Below are positions 18,959 through 29,910 of a stretch of 64,000 bases of DNA, piece by piece; position 1 is the stretch's first letter, and each line of letters starts with the position of its first letter. The position numbers were made by a program, and so were the translations under genes. Source of the stretch: Ignavibacteriales bacterium (GTDB taxonomy: Bacteria; Bacteroidota; Ignavibacteria; Ignavibacteriales; Melioribacteraceae); contig JACKAB010000007.1 of NCBI GenBank assembly GCA_020635285.1, forward strand, positions 310,001 through 374,000, written 5' to 3'. Under the pieces are notes generated by a model. It was not told where the DNA came from, did no database searches, and saw only the letters and a list, made by a program, of their open reading frames with translations.

Positions 18959-20208
18959 ATGCAAGAAGAAGTAATGAATGCAGTTAATAATAATCTTTTT
19001 ACAATTAATAATCTTTGGATGATGATTGCTACGGCATTAGTTTTTATAATGCATCTTGGTTTTGCAACTCTTGAAGTTGGATTAACCCGTTCAAAAAATA
19101 CTGTAAATATATTGTTTAAAATTCAATTATCCCAGCAATAGGGTTAATTACATATACACTTGTTGGTTTTAATTTAATGTACCCTGGTGAAGATTTTGCA
19201 GGTGCAATTTTCGGATTTGCCGGTTTTGGAATCTCAACAGACGCAGCCGGATTAACTTCAGCATATAATATTGGTTATACATATTGGACAGATTTTTTAT
19301 TCCAGGGAATGTTTGCTGCTACTGCTGCAACAATTGTATCTGGTGCAGTCGCTGAGCGAATCAAACTTTCTTCCTTCCTAGTTTTTTCCGTTTTGTTTGT
19401 TGGAATTGCTTATCCAATAACTGGAATGTGGAAATGGGGTGGTGGGTTTTTGGATGAATTAGGTTTCTATGATTTTGCAGGTTCAACTTTAGTGCATTCT
19501 GTTGGGGGTTGGGGTGCGCTTATGGGTGTTATATTTCTAGGACCAAGAATTGGAAAATATACTAAAAAAGGAATCAGTCCAATTCCAGGTCACAGCATGC
19601 CGCTCGCTGCAATTGGAGTATTTCTTTTATGGTTAGGATGGTTTGGTTTTAATGGTGGTTCAGTGCTTTCAGCTGATCCTGGTGCAGTTTCACTGGTTTT
19701 GGTTACAACCTCACTTGCTGCTTCTGCAGGTGCAATTGCTGCAATGTTTACCGCATGGACATTGTTAAAAAGCCCTGATATAACAATGGTACTTAATGGA
19801 ATTTTGGCGGGACTAGTTGGAATTACAGCCGGTGCAGATTTAATGGGTCCAACTACATCAATCATTATTGGTGCAATTTCCGGAGTTCTTGTGGTATTGT
19901 CAGTTTTATTCTTTGATAAAATTAAACTTGACGATCCTGTTGGGGCACTTTCGGTTCACTTAGTTTGTGGAATCTTTGGAACATTAGCTGTTGGTATTTT
20001 TGGAGCAAAAGCTGGATTTAATCAATTATGGAGTCAGGTTATTGGAATTTTATCGGTTGGTGCTTTTGTTGTAATTTTTACTGGAATATTATGGTTTGTG
20101 CTTAAAAAGACGATGGGATTAAGAGTTTCTCAAGAGGAAGAAATTGGTGGATTGGACTTGGGAGAGCATTCAATGGAAGCTTATCCAGATTTTGAAAAAG
20201 TAAGCTAA
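18959..20208 (+). CDS. Ammonium transporter Amt (second copy, frame broken)
   Basis: Two open segments, 18959-19141 and a second frame to 20208, join into one Amt of about 416 residues if the AAAA run at 19118-19121 has five A (giving NILFKNSIIPAIGLITYT). Unlike copy 1 it has no signal peptide, starting MQEEVMNAVNNN. The pore blocks are DFAGSTLVHSVGGW and LSVHLVCGIFGT with both His, and the PII-docking tail LDLGEHSMEAYPDF is present. The second copy may respond to a different ammonium range; that is inference. Confidence 0.9.
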
Positions 20209-20392
20209 TCGATATTCTTATTTATGAATTTATAAGTTTTATTTTAAGATCTAAAATAAGAATTAAGCTTTTGGGACAATTGCTAATTATTTATTAATTT
20301 TAAGATTAGAAAAGTAAGTGTAAAAAATTATATCCATTTTTATTATATTTGCATTTCTAATAAAAATTATTATTTTAATCGATTACTGTTAA

Positions 20393-20435
20393 ACTTCAAT
20401 TCACTCCGAGGCGGATCCCTCAATAAAATTGAAGT
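20393..20435 (+). promoter_or_regulatory. Structured leader upstream of gltB
   Basis: In the 323-base gap before gltB, ACTTCAATT (20393-20401) pairs perfectly with AATTGAAGT (20427-20435). A smaller hairpin, GAGG/CCTC with loop CGGATC, sits inside. TAAAAA-CTG-TTTTTA follows shortly after. TATATTTG at 20344-20351 resembles the Bacteroidota -7 element. No known riboswitch was recognised. Confidence 0.35.
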
Positions 20436-20531
20436 TCCCTAAAAACTGTTTTTAACGATCTTAGAATAGTTACTGGGAATTAAATTTCTTGAATTCATAA
20501 GTTATAATATAAATTTAGTTAAGGATTTTCT

Positions 20532-23500
20532 ATGAAGAATAATTCTAAACCTGCAAATGTTGGAATGTACTACCCTGAATTTGAACATGATGCATGCGGA
20601 GTTGGTTTTATCGCAAATATTAAGGGCATTGTTTCGCATGAAATAGTTCAAAATGGAATTGAGATTTTAGATAATCTCAAACACAGAGGAGCTGTTGGGT
20701 GCGATCCTAAAACCGGTGATGGCGCCGGTATAACAGTTCAAATTCCGGATGAGTTTTTTCAGAGAGTCTGTGCAGATGTTGAATTGGATTTACCTGAAAA
20801 AGGTAACTATGGCGCAGGTTTGGTTTTTCTTCCAACAATTGCTGAAGAGCGTCATATAGTTGAACATGTTATTGAAAGTATTGTAAACGAAGAAGATCAA
20901 TTGTTTATAGGTTTTAGAGATTTACCTACGAATCCCGATGACATAGGAGAAGTAGCAAAATCATTAATGCCAGTTTTTAAGCAGCTCTTTATTGAGCGAG
21001 GAGAAGAAACTCCAGTTGAGGATTTTGAGCGAAAATTGCTTGTAATAAGAAAACGTATCGGTCTGAAAATTAGATCATTAGATTTTGGACAAAAAAATTA
21101 TTTCTACATTTGTAGTCTTTCCACAAAAACGATTGTTTATAAAGGACAATTAATGGCTGAGCAGTTAAGGGGATTTTTCCCAGATCTTAGTCAAGAAGAT
21201 TTTAAATCTTCCATTGCTTTAGTCCACTCAAGATATAGCACAAACACTTTTCCAACTTGGGCATTGGCACATCCGTTCAGAATGATTGCGCATAACGGAG
21301 AAATTAACACTCTAAAAGGAAATAAAAATTGGTTTAATACTCGTGAGAGTTTGTTTGAAGGACAAAAGTTGGGTGAAGATTTAAAAAGAATTGCCCCAGC
21401 AATTGCCCCAAGCAAAAGTGATTCTGCTGCATTTGATAATGTGCTGGAATTATTAGTTCATTCGGGCAGATCTTTGCCTCATGCCTTAATGATGATGATA
21501 CCGGAAGCAACTTCGGAAGATATTGAAATGTCTGATGAAAAAAGAGCATTCTATAAATATCATTCATGTTTAATGGAACCTTGGGATGGGCCTGCAGCTA
21601 TTTGCTTTACAGATGGAAGATATATAGGATCAATTCTTGACAGAAATGGTTTGCGACCTTTAAGATATTTTGTTACCACTGATGATAGAATTGTAATGGC
21701 TTCTGAAACGGGTACACTACAGATTGATGAAAAGTTAATCTTAAAAAAAGGAAGAATACAGCCTGGAAAAATTTTCTTAGTAGATACTGAGCAAGGAAGA
21801 GTTATACGTGATGATGAAATTAAGAATGAAATAATTGCAAGCAAACCTTATAAAAAATGGCTTGATGAAAATCTAATTGCAATAGATTCATTAAAGGAAG
21901 AAGCTGAAAGCAGTATAACTAAAGTTGATGTTTTAACTAAACAGAAAGTTTTTGGTTATTCTCTTGAAGATATTAAATTTCTTATTAAGCCCATGGCTAT
22001 TGAGGGGCACGAGGCAACCGGTTCAATGGGAGCTGATACCCCATTGGCAATTTTAAGCAAAAAGCCGCAATTATTATTTAACTATTTTAAACAATTATTT
22101 GCTCAAGTTACCAATCCACCGATTGATCCGATTAGAGAAATAATTGTTATGTCTCAAGAAGTGATGCTTGGCCCAGAACTGAATCTATTGGATGAAACTC
22201 CTTCACATTGCAAGAGAATAAAAATTGATGTTCCTGTACTTACTAACAAAGAATTAAATAAACTAAAAGCATTAAAGAAAGATTACTTAAAATCAGAAGT
22301 TGTTTCTCTTGTGTACCCAATTCATAAAATTGGTGGGTTGGAAAGAGCTCTCTCCGAAGTCTTTATTAAAAGTGATAAATTAATTGAGAGTGGAGTTTCA
22401 TTAATTATTTTAAGTGATAGAGGCGTTGATAAAAATAACTTGCCAATACCAAGTTTATTGGCATCTGCAGGGCTTCATCATCATCTTGTTAAAAAAGGAA
22501 CTCGCTCAAAAGTTAGTATAATTATAGAAACAGGTGAAGCTAGAGAAGTACATCACTTTGCAACCCTTATTGGATATGGAGCAAATGCTATAAATCCATA
22601 TTTAGTGTTTGAAACTATTGAAGATTTAAATAAAAAAAACGAGCTTGAAAATGTCTCTTATGCAGAGGCGGAAGAAAATTTCCTTTATGCAATATCCAAA
22701 GGCTTGTTCAAAGTAATTTCCAAAATGGGAATCTCAACAATTCATTCTTACTGCGGTGCACAAATATTTGAATGTGTTGGATTAAATGATCAAGTAATAC
22801 AAAAATATTTTACTGGGACAGTATCTAGAATTGGTGGAATTGGCTTAGATATAATTGAAAAAGAAGCTGGTATTCGTCATGAATCAGCATTTAGTGAAAA
22901 TTTCATCCATGCTTTAGATAGCGGTGGTTTTTATAGTTGGAGAGAAGAAGGCGAAAGCCATCAATGGAATCCACAAACAATAGCGTTACTTCAACATGCT
23001 GTTAGAAGCAATGATTATAACATTTACAAGAAGTATGCTTCAATAGTCAATGATCCTGATAAAAATTATGGTTTATTAAGATCTTATTTAAAATTCAGAA
23101 ACAAAAAGTCTATCCCAATTGAGGAAGTAGAACCAGCAAGTGAAATAGTAAAAAGATTTGCTACCGGTGCAATGAGTTACGGCTCAATATCAAAAGAAGC
23201 TCATGAGACTTTAGCGGTTGCAATGAATAGAATTGGGGGATTTTCTAATACCGGGGAAGGCGGAGAAGATCCTGAAAGATTTACCGTTGATAAAGATGGA
23301 AACTTAAAGAGAAGCAGAATAAAGCAAGTTGCCCAGGGTAGATTTGGAGTGAACATTGAATACTTGGTTAATGCAGATCAGCTTCAAATAAAGATGGCTC
23401 AAGGTGCAAAGCCTGGTGAAGGTGGGCAGTTACCGGGACACAAAAGTTAGTAAAGATATTGCAAAAACAAGAAACTCAACTCCGGGTGTTGGATTGATTT

Positions 23501-25061
23501 CTCCTCCGCCTCATCATGATATATATTCTATTGAAGATTTAGCTCAGTTAATTTATGATTTAAAAAAATCAAATCCTGAAGCTGATATTAGCGTTAAACT
23601 AGTTGCAGAAGCCGGTGTTGGAACTGTGGCTGCTGGTGTTGCAAAAGGAAAAGCTGATCATGTTTTGATAAGCGGATATGAAGGAGGAACAGGCGCTTCA
23701 CCTTTAACATCTATAAAGCATGCCGGATTACCAATGGAATTGGGCATTGCAGAAACTCAACAAGTCTTAGTAATGAATGATTTAAGAACTAGAATCAGAG
23801 TACAAGTTGATGGCCAATTAAAAACTGGAAGAGATGTGGTTATTGCAGCGCTGCTTGGAGCCGATGAATTTGGATTTGCTACTTCTGCCCTAATTTCAAT
23901 GGGCTGTATTATGCTTAGGAAATGTCACTTAAATACATGTTCAGTTGGTATTGCAACTCAAGATGCAGAATTAAGAAAACTGTTTGTGGGTAAACCTGAA
24001 CATGTAATTAATTTCTTCTTTTTATTGCAGAAGAGGTTAGAGAAATTATGGCGCAATTAGGAGCAAGAAAATTTGATGAACTAGTTGGAAAATCTGATTA
24101 TTTAACAAAAACTCATAAGATTGATCACTGGAAAGCAAAGTATTTGGACTTAACTAATATTTTACATAGAATAGATGTCCCAGTAAAAAAAAGCAACATA
24201 TCATTCTGAGAAACAGCATATTCCTTTAGAAAAATCTTTGGATAACAGATTAATTCAAGCAAGTAAAAAAGCTATTGAAAAAGGAATACCAGTTAGGTTT
24301 TATCAAACAATTAAAAATGAGAATAGAACAATCGGCACAATGTTAAGCTCATTAATAGCAAAAAAATATGGATTAATAGGATTACGGAAGATACTATAAC
24401 TATTGACTTTGAAGGTTCGGCCGGACAAAGTTTTTTGGCGCCTTTTTAAGTAAGGGAATTACTTTTAATTTGGAAGGCGATTCCAATGATTATGTCGGTA
24501 AAGGACTTTCGGGTGGAAAAATAAATATTACATCAAATGAATCTAGTAGTAGAAAAGCAGAGAAAAAATATTATTGTCGGTAATGTTTGTTTATATGGTG
24601 CAATCTCAGGCGAAGTTTATATTAACGGAAAAGCCGGTGAAAGATTTGCGGTTAGAAATAGCGGAGCCAATGTTATTGTTGAAGGAATTGGAGATCATGG
24701 CTGTGAATACATGACTGGCGGAAGAGTCGTAGTCTTAGGCAAAACCGGAAAAAACTTTGCAGCAGGAATGAGCGGCGGTATCGCTTATGTTTGGGACAGA
24801 CTTAAAAATTTCAAAGACTTATGTAATATGGAAATGGTTAATCTCTATCCGGTTAAAACCAAAGAAGATCAAAAAGAACTTAAGACATTTATTAATAATC
24901 ATTTTGCAAATACAAACAGCAGTGTTGCTAAAAGTATTTTAGAAAACTGGGATGAATACGTAAAAGAATTTGTTAAGGTATTTCCAAAAGATTATCAAAG
25001 AGTTTTAAATGATTCAGCAAATAATGATCAAGAAAAATTAATTACTGCTGAAATTAATTAA
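20532..25061 (+). CDS. gltB: Glutamate synthase large subunit (GOGAT), six frame breaks
   Basis: The joined length is about 1,510 residues, normal for GltB. There is a short propeptide before the amidotransferase Cys (HDACGVGF, Cys22), then the FMN domain (FATGAMSYGSISKEAH, GYEGGTGASPLTSI), the 3Fe-4S cluster site CIMLRKCHLNTC and the C-terminal beta-helix domain (VGKGLSGGKI). The frame changes at 23442-23445 (one A too many), 24019-24023 (one T short), 24185-24192 (A run), 24385 (one C short), 24431-24436 (two T too many) and 24563-24568 (one A too many). Each repair restores family sequence, so errors in the sequence are more likely than decay. The enzyme makes glutamate from glutamine and 2-oxoglutarate with GltD. 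Confidence 0.93.
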
Positions 25062-25086
25062 TAAATATTGCAGAATAGGTAATAAA

Positions 25087-26524
25087 ATGGGCGATGTAAA
25101 AGGATTTATAAATTATAAAAGAGTTGATTTTAAAAAAGAAAAAGTTGATAAAAGATTGAATCACTGGAATGAATTTGCAATTCCAATGAAAGAGCAAGAA
25201 CTGAAAGATCAAGGTGCACGTTGTATGGATTGCGGCATTCCTTTTTGTCAATCAGGATGCCCAGTAAGCAATATTATTCCCGATTGGAATGATTTAGTTT
25301 ACAGAGAAAATTGGGAAGAAGCTTATTATAGATTAGCACGTACAAATAATTTTCCGGAGTTTACGGGAAGGATTTGTCCCGCTCCTTGTGAAAATGCTTG
25401 CACGCTTGCAATTAATAAAGACGCTGTTACAATTAAGAATATTGAAGTATCTATAATTGAAAAAGCATTTGCAAATGGTTGGGTTAAAGCAAATCCACCA
25501 AAAAAAAGAAGTGGTAAAAAAATTGCAATAGTTGGTTCAGGTCCAGCCGGACTAGCCTGCGCAGATGAGCTAAATAAAGCATCTCACTTTGTAACTGTAT
25601 TCGAAAAAAATGAATTCATAGGTGGCTTGTTAACTCTTGGTATTCCAAATTTTAAAGCTTGATAAAACAATCGTTAATAGAAGATTAAAATTAATGGAAG
25701 ATGAAGGAGTAATATTTAAAACAAATACTGAAATTGGTAAAGACATTTTAGTTTCTGAATTGCTGGATAATTTTGATGCAATCGTTTTAGCTGGCGGTGC
25801 TGAAAAACCAAGAGATATTAATGTAGAAGGAAGAAATCTTAACGGAATTTATTTTGCTATGGAATATTTATCTCAGCAAAGCAGAGTTAATTTAGGACAA
25901 AATTTTAACGGGAGCCAAATTGATGCAAAAGGTAAAAATGTAATTGTAATTGGCGGCGGTGATACCGGCTCTGATTGTATTGGTACTGCAAACCGGCAAG
26001 GTGCTAAATCTGTTATAAATCTTGAGTTGCTTTCTCAACCTCCAAGTGAAAGAAACCCTGATAATCCTTGGCCGCAATGGGCTTTTATTGAAAGAAAATC
26101 AACTTCGCATGAAGAAGGGTGTGAAAGAAAATTTTCTGTTATGACAAAAAAATTTACTGGTCAAAATAACAAAGTTGAAAAACTTCATGGAATAGAATTG
26201 AAATTCGGTGAAAAAAATCCAGTAACTGGAATGCGAAGTATGAATGAAATTCCCGGTTCTGAATTTACACTTGATGCCGATTTAGTGCTGCTGGCAATGG
26301 GTTTTACTGGACCAGTTAAAAATAATTTGATAAATGAATTAGATATTGAACTTGACCAGCGAGGAAACGTTCAAACAGATGATAATAAAATGACTAATAT
26401 TCCTGGAATATTTGCTGCCGGTGATATGAGAAGAGGACAATCTTTGGTTGTTTGGGCGATTAACGAAGGTAGAGAAGCTGCAAAAATGTTATTGAATATA
26501 TTACAGTTTAACCAAAGAATTTAA
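25087..26524 (+). CDS. gltD: Glutamate synthase small subunit, one frame break
   Basis: About 478 residues when joined. The N-terminal iron-sulfur domain shows CMDCGIPFCQSGCP and CPAPCENAC. The FAD motif is VGSGPAGLACADEL, the NADPH motif is VIGGGDTGSDCIG, and the end carries GIFAAGDMRRGQSLVVWAI. The frame breaks at 25654-25656, where AAA should be AA (restoring IPNFKLDKTIVNRRL). It passes electrons from NADPH to GltB. It starts 26 bases after gltB, so the two form one operon. Confidence 0.94.
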
Positions 26525-26540
26525 TTAAAATATTATCTGA

Positions 26541-27182
26541 TTAAAAATTAGTAATTGGTGGAGTCGGATCATTTTCTTTAATTCTCTTTCTGCAGATTTG
26601 TTCTATTTCAAAAACATTCGGAATTCCAGTTAAATAAATTGTATCTGGAACATACCTGCTTCCGCTGTTTTTGGAGCTTACCATTCTTCCAGTTCTCATT
26701 TGTAAAGCTAAATTTCCTTCAAACTCATTTCCACTGACTTCAATATCCCCATTAAACTGTTCCCAATCAATTGATCGTACCTTCCCATTTTGAAAAGTTA
26801 TTAAACGTAATGGTGTTCCAACAAAATATCCACCTTTTTTAATCAATGAGTAAATTCCAAAACCAAGCATGACAATACCTATTAAAACAAAAAGTCCAAT
26901 AATAATTGCTGGTAATGTAATCGGTTCTAAATTTTCTGGACTAGCAACTGTTGGAGTTCCATTGGAAGTAAAGTGAACTTCTTCACCAAGAAAAAGCGGC
27001 CAGAAAAATGCATAAACAAAGATACTTGTGAAAGCAGTCCAAACTGTCCCAAAAATTATTATTCCAATTGAACTTTTAATAGGTTTTGCGCGATGAGCTT
27101 TTACTGAAAAATCGATTTTCTCTTGATCTAAGACGGTCAGCAAATTTTGTGGTATGTCATATTGGTCTAACATATATTCCAA
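26541..27182 (-). CDS. Membrane protein with PH-like C-terminal domain, unknown function
   Basis: 213 residues. There are two hydrophobic segments (about 37-63 and 92-115), separated by an extracytoplasmic loop of about 30 residues, then a soluble part with RLITFQNGKVRSIDWEQFNG, which has the feel of a bacterial PH-like (bPH2) domain. The end is basic and Pro-rich. It converges on gltD with 16 bases between stops. Family assignment is uncertain. Confidence 0.5.
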   Translation of the reverse strand: MEYMLDQYDIPQNLLTVLDQEKIDFSVKAHRAKPIKSSIGIIIFGTVWTAFTSIFVYAFFWPLFLGEEVHFTSNGTPTVASPENLEPITLPAIIIGLFVLIGIVMLGFGIYSLIKKGGYFVGTPLRLITFQNGKVRSIDWEQFNGDIEVSGNEFEGNLALQMRTGRMVSSKNSGSRYVPDTIYLTGIPNVFEIEQICRKRIKENDPTPPITNF

Positions 27183-27273
27183 ATAAAATATAAAAATGTG
27201 TAATAAATATTAATAATAATTTAGCAGTTTTTTCAAGAATTTAATAAATAGAATTATTTTATCTTCGCAACTT

Positions 27274-27639
27274 TTAAAACATTCCATTTTCATTAATAAT
27301 ATTTTCAGGAAATTGCTGAATAATATCCCACAGTTCAATAATTTTTTCATTTTCGAATTTCAAAATATGTACAACGGCAATTTCTAAATTACTTTCAGTT
27401 TGTATATATGAATGCAAAGCAACAGAATCACCCTCGTGAAAAATTTGCCGAATTTCAAAAATTTTATTTGGACTATTTTTATGACTTTCTTCCATTGCTA
27501 TCATAAGTGAGTCTGCATCTCCTTTGAAATACGCATTATGATGTTTGAAATTTTTATCAACGTATAACTCAAATGCTTTTTTAGAATTTCCGAAGGCACA
27601 GAGATTTAAAAAATCTTTGCTAATTTCTTTTTGTGTCAT
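27274..27639 (-). CDS. SnoaL-like (NTF2 fold) protein
   Basis: 121 residues. The pattern HNAYFKGDADSLMIAMEES, then VALHSYIQTESNLEIAVVHI and IIELWDIIQQFPE fits small NTF2-like/SnoaL proteins, which include ester cyclases and many uncharacterised enzymes. The substrate is unknown. It is the first of four SnoaL-type genes in the island. Confidence 0.7.
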   Translation of the reverse strand: MTQKEISKDFLNLCAFGNSKKAFELYVDKNFKHHNAYFKGDADSLMIAMEESHKNSPNKIFEIRQIFHEGDSVALHSYIQTESNLEIAVVHILKFENEKIIELWDIIQQFPENIINENGMF

Positions 27640-27671
27640 ATTCCCTCTATCATTTTTGACATTAGTTTAAG

Positions 27672-28056
27672 TCAATCAAGTTGTTCAATCCAGTTTTTAA
27701 CAATTTCAGAGATTTGATTTTTTAATTTAATTGCCTCTTCATTTGATTTAATTGTAATTACACATCTATCTGGTGCAGCCCATTTTATAATTTTATGCGG
27801 ATCATCAAGTTGAATATTCTTAGGTTTTTCTTTCACTTTTGCATCTGTGTGCAGAACCAATTGAATATTTTTTGGCGGATATAATTTAAATGTAGCAAAG
27901 TGAAAATCAATTTTATAGCTTGGTGAATTCCATTTAATTTCTTCAACAATATTTTTATTTGAATTCTTAATTACATTTCGCAACAGTTCAACACCATCTT
28001 TTAAAAGGGTGATCCAAATTTTCCATAAATTCATTTACAGTAATTTGTTCTTTCAT
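27672..28056 (-). CDS. DUF1801 family protein (frame broken near start)
   Basis: The best start is the ATG at 28056, giving MKEQITVNEFMENLDHPFK, the usual DUF1801 beginning. Four A (plus-strand TTTT at 27999-28002) must be three to continue into DGVELLRNVI. The remaining part (NIVEEIKWNSPSYK, KIIKWAAPDRCVITI) is typical. DUF1801 (YdhG-like) has an iron-chaperone-like frataxin fold in some members, but the function is not settled. Confidence 0.72.
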
Positions 28057-28073
28057 ATAGAAGTCTGATAAAA

Positions 28074-28361
28074 TTAATTTTTAAAATTTAATACTACTTT
28101 TTCAAATTCACTTTTTAATTTGGGAATAGCAGTTGGTCCAATTCCGTGCAGATTTAAAATTTCTTTTTCAGAATATTTTGATAATTTTTTAAGAGTTGTA
28201 ATTCCTTCTCTTTCTAAAGCTCTTCTAGCCGGAGCAGAAACTTTAGAAAGAAAGCCATCTTTAGGTTTTTGTTCTTTTTCACAAATGGGGCAAGTCAGGC
28301 AATTACTGCTTTTATAATATTTATGCCCTTTAGAACAAATTCTTAGGGTTCTACTTTTCAT
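28074..28361 (-). CDS. Helix-hairpin-helix (RNA polymerase alpha CTD-like) small protein
   Basis: 95 residues. The N-terminal Cys pairs (ICSKGHKYYKS, CLTCPIC) look like a small zinc ribbon. The C-terminal half, SAPARRALEREGITTLKKL then EKEILNLHGIGPTAIPKL, matches the alpha-CTD/HhH fold found in small Bacteroidota proteins. It may bind nucleic acid. It overlaps the DinB gene by 4 bases, so coupling is likely. Confidence 0.75.
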   Translation of the reverse strand: MKSRTLRICSKGHKYYKSSNCLTCPICEKEQKPKDGFLSKVSAPARRALEREGITTLKKLSKYSEKEILNLHGIGPTAIPKLKSEFEKVVLNFKN

Positions 28362-28870
28362 AAATATTTTTCTTTAATAACACCAATGTGATGTATGGCA
28401 TGACCAATTGATATATACCCCAAAGCTCTTGCAGAAATTTTATATTGTCCATTATTTCCCAAAAATTTAGATTGTTCTTCGTTGATATTATCAAACAATA
28501 ATTCCATACTTTTTCTTACACAGATAAATTCACCTAATAAACTTTCCATTGATCTTTTTGTAACATCACAATTTGCGGCAAATAAATTTTCATCGGCTCG
28601 CGGCAACAAAGTTTTATCATCACCCCTTGCACAGACCAATGCCCGGAAAGAAAACACACGATCCATATCAATTAAATGCATTAGGATATCTTTTATTGTC
28701 CATTTCTCCGGTGCATATTTATAATTATGTTTTTCTTCAGGAATGCTTTTGAAAAATTCCTTAGCTGATGTAGTTTCGTCTTGAAATATCTCAAAAAAAT
28801 CTCCATCATTAACAAGATCAATATATTGTTGAAAATACGGATTAAATTCTGATTGTTCCGGGCGTGTCAT
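28358..28870 (-). CDS. DinB family protein
   Basis: 170 residues, a four-helix-bundle DinB protein. Visible are YAPEKWTIKDILMHLIDMDR (first metal His in the HLID helix), AHHIGVIKEKYL at the end with two His, and a central region usual for the family. DinB proteins are metal-dependent, some acting as thiol S-transferases. The function here is unknown. Confidence 0.85.
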   Translation of the reverse strand: MTRPEQSEFNPYFQQYIDLVNDGDFFEIFQDETTSAKEFFKSIPEEKHNYKYAPEKWTIKDILMHLIDMDRVFSFRALVCARGDDKTLLPRADENLFAANCDVTKRSMESLLGEFICVRKSMELLFDNINEEQSKFLGNNGQYKISARALGYISIGHAIHHIGVIKEKYL

Positions 28871-28933
28871 AAAGATCCTCCAAAAACTTTTTTTTATTTT
28901 CGATGCGAAAATATAATTATTCTTTTTTTCCTT

Positions 28934-29134
28934 TTAGCAAAGCAAAATTGCCATTGCATGTCCATGACCTAAACCGTATTCTTCTTTTAACCAATTAGTT
29001 ATTTGTGTTGCTTTAATTTCAGATTTAATTTTTCCTTTTGTGGTAAATCCTTTTTTATCGGCAAGATTTTTAAAATCTGTGGGTGATTTTCCGGTTTTAG
29101 TTTGAATATTATCTAAATATGCTTGAAATGACAT
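28934..29134 (-). CDS. DUF4287 small protein
   Basis: 66 residues. SFQAYLDNIQTKTGKSP, then TKGKIKSEIKATQITNWL and EYGLGHGHAMAI are the DUF4287 pattern. The function is unknown. These often stand next to DUF1801 genes, as here (29174). Confidence 0.82.
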   Translation of the reverse strand: MSFQAYLDNIQTKTGKSPTDFKNLADKKGFTTKGKIKSEIKATQITNWLKEEYGLGHGHAMAILLC

Positions 29135-29173
29135 CTTAGTTTTCTTTATTATTAAAGAGAGATTTCAGTTAAT

Positions 29174-29518
29174 CTATCTCAAATTTTCCTTAACTCTAAA
29201 TTTTACAATTTTTGTAATTAATTTCAAAGGTAGCGGTTCATCTAAAGGAAATTGAACAGAACCTTTTGCGCCTTTGTAAACCGAGAGTTCTTCTTTAAAT
29301 TTAATGATAGCAGATGGCGCAGGGTAAAATCCAATATGATTTTTAAAGCCTCCAAAATGGACTAAATTGCCATTAAGCATATAGGTTATAATCCCATATT
29401 TAATGGACTCTTCGGCATCTGGTGCCGCTTTTCTAATTGTTGCCCTAAGTTTTTGTAAAGTTTTTTGAACTTCATTAGGGAAATTTGCTATATATTTGTC
29501 AATACTGTTACGTTTCAT
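29174..29518 (-). CDS. DUF1801 family protein (YdhG-like)
   Basis: 114 residues, intact. Recognised from IDKYIANFPNEVQKTLQKLR, DAEESIKYGIITYMLNG and HIGFYPAPSAIIKF, then KGSVQFPLDEPLPLKLI. It may be an iron-binding chaperone-like protein by comparison with YdhG; this is weakly supported. Confidence 0.85.
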   Translation of the reverse strand: MKRNSIDKYIANFPNEVQKTLQKLRATIRKAAPDAEESIKYGIITYMLNGNLVHFGGFKNHIGFYPAPSAIIKFKEELSVYKGAKGSVQFPLDEPLPLKLITKIVKFRVKENLR

Positions 29519-29592
29519 ATTTTTGATCCTCCATTATAATTTAGGAATCAGTTTTCGGTACTCTTTTACTTCTGTAAATACTTTTGCGAAAG

Positions 29593-29906
29593 TCATTTTG
29601 GGGTAACATTACAATATGCATTTGTTAAAACATTACCAAGTAAATATTTTTTAACTTATTTAAATTCAATAACAGCCCAGCCTTGTTTACCCCAATTTCC
29701 ATTTGCCCAATAAATAATTGATTTATGGAATGATGAAAAAACTGATTGATCAATCGATGAAGTTTTACAACTGCTCTGCTATATTTTAAATCATGATTTG
29801 CAAAATTCTTTATATTTACTCTAAATGATTGTTGTTCAAAATTCAGCAGTTCAATTGATTCTGGGGAAGAGAAAGCAATTTTACAAAATACTTCTAGACT
29901 AATCAT
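29593..29906 (-). pseudogene. MmcQ/YjbR-like gene with a frame break and an in-frame stop
   Basis: The start MISLEVFCKIAFSSPESIELL and NFEQQSFRVNIKNFANHD resemble YjbR-type proteins. After KYSRAVVK a one-base change in an A run restores TSSIDQSVFSSFHKSIIY and NWGKQGWAVIEFK. Then a TAA stands where Lys is expected, followed in the same frame by VKKYLLGNVLTNAYCNVTPK, matching the family end. There are thus two independent lesions in about 105 codons. Either real decay or poor local sequence could explain it. Confidence 0.6.
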
Positions 29907-29910
29907 TATT

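Noticed and set aside
20532..25061. gltB as a true pseudogene
   Set aside because: All six breaks are short homopolymer length changes and the rebuilt protein is complete with every catalytic motif; an error pattern is more economical.
28896..28912. ATTTTCG-ATG-CGAAAAT hairpin upstream of the DinB gene
   Set aside because: It is short and AT-rich, and on the strand of the neighbouring genes it is followed by A rather than T, so it does not support a terminator.
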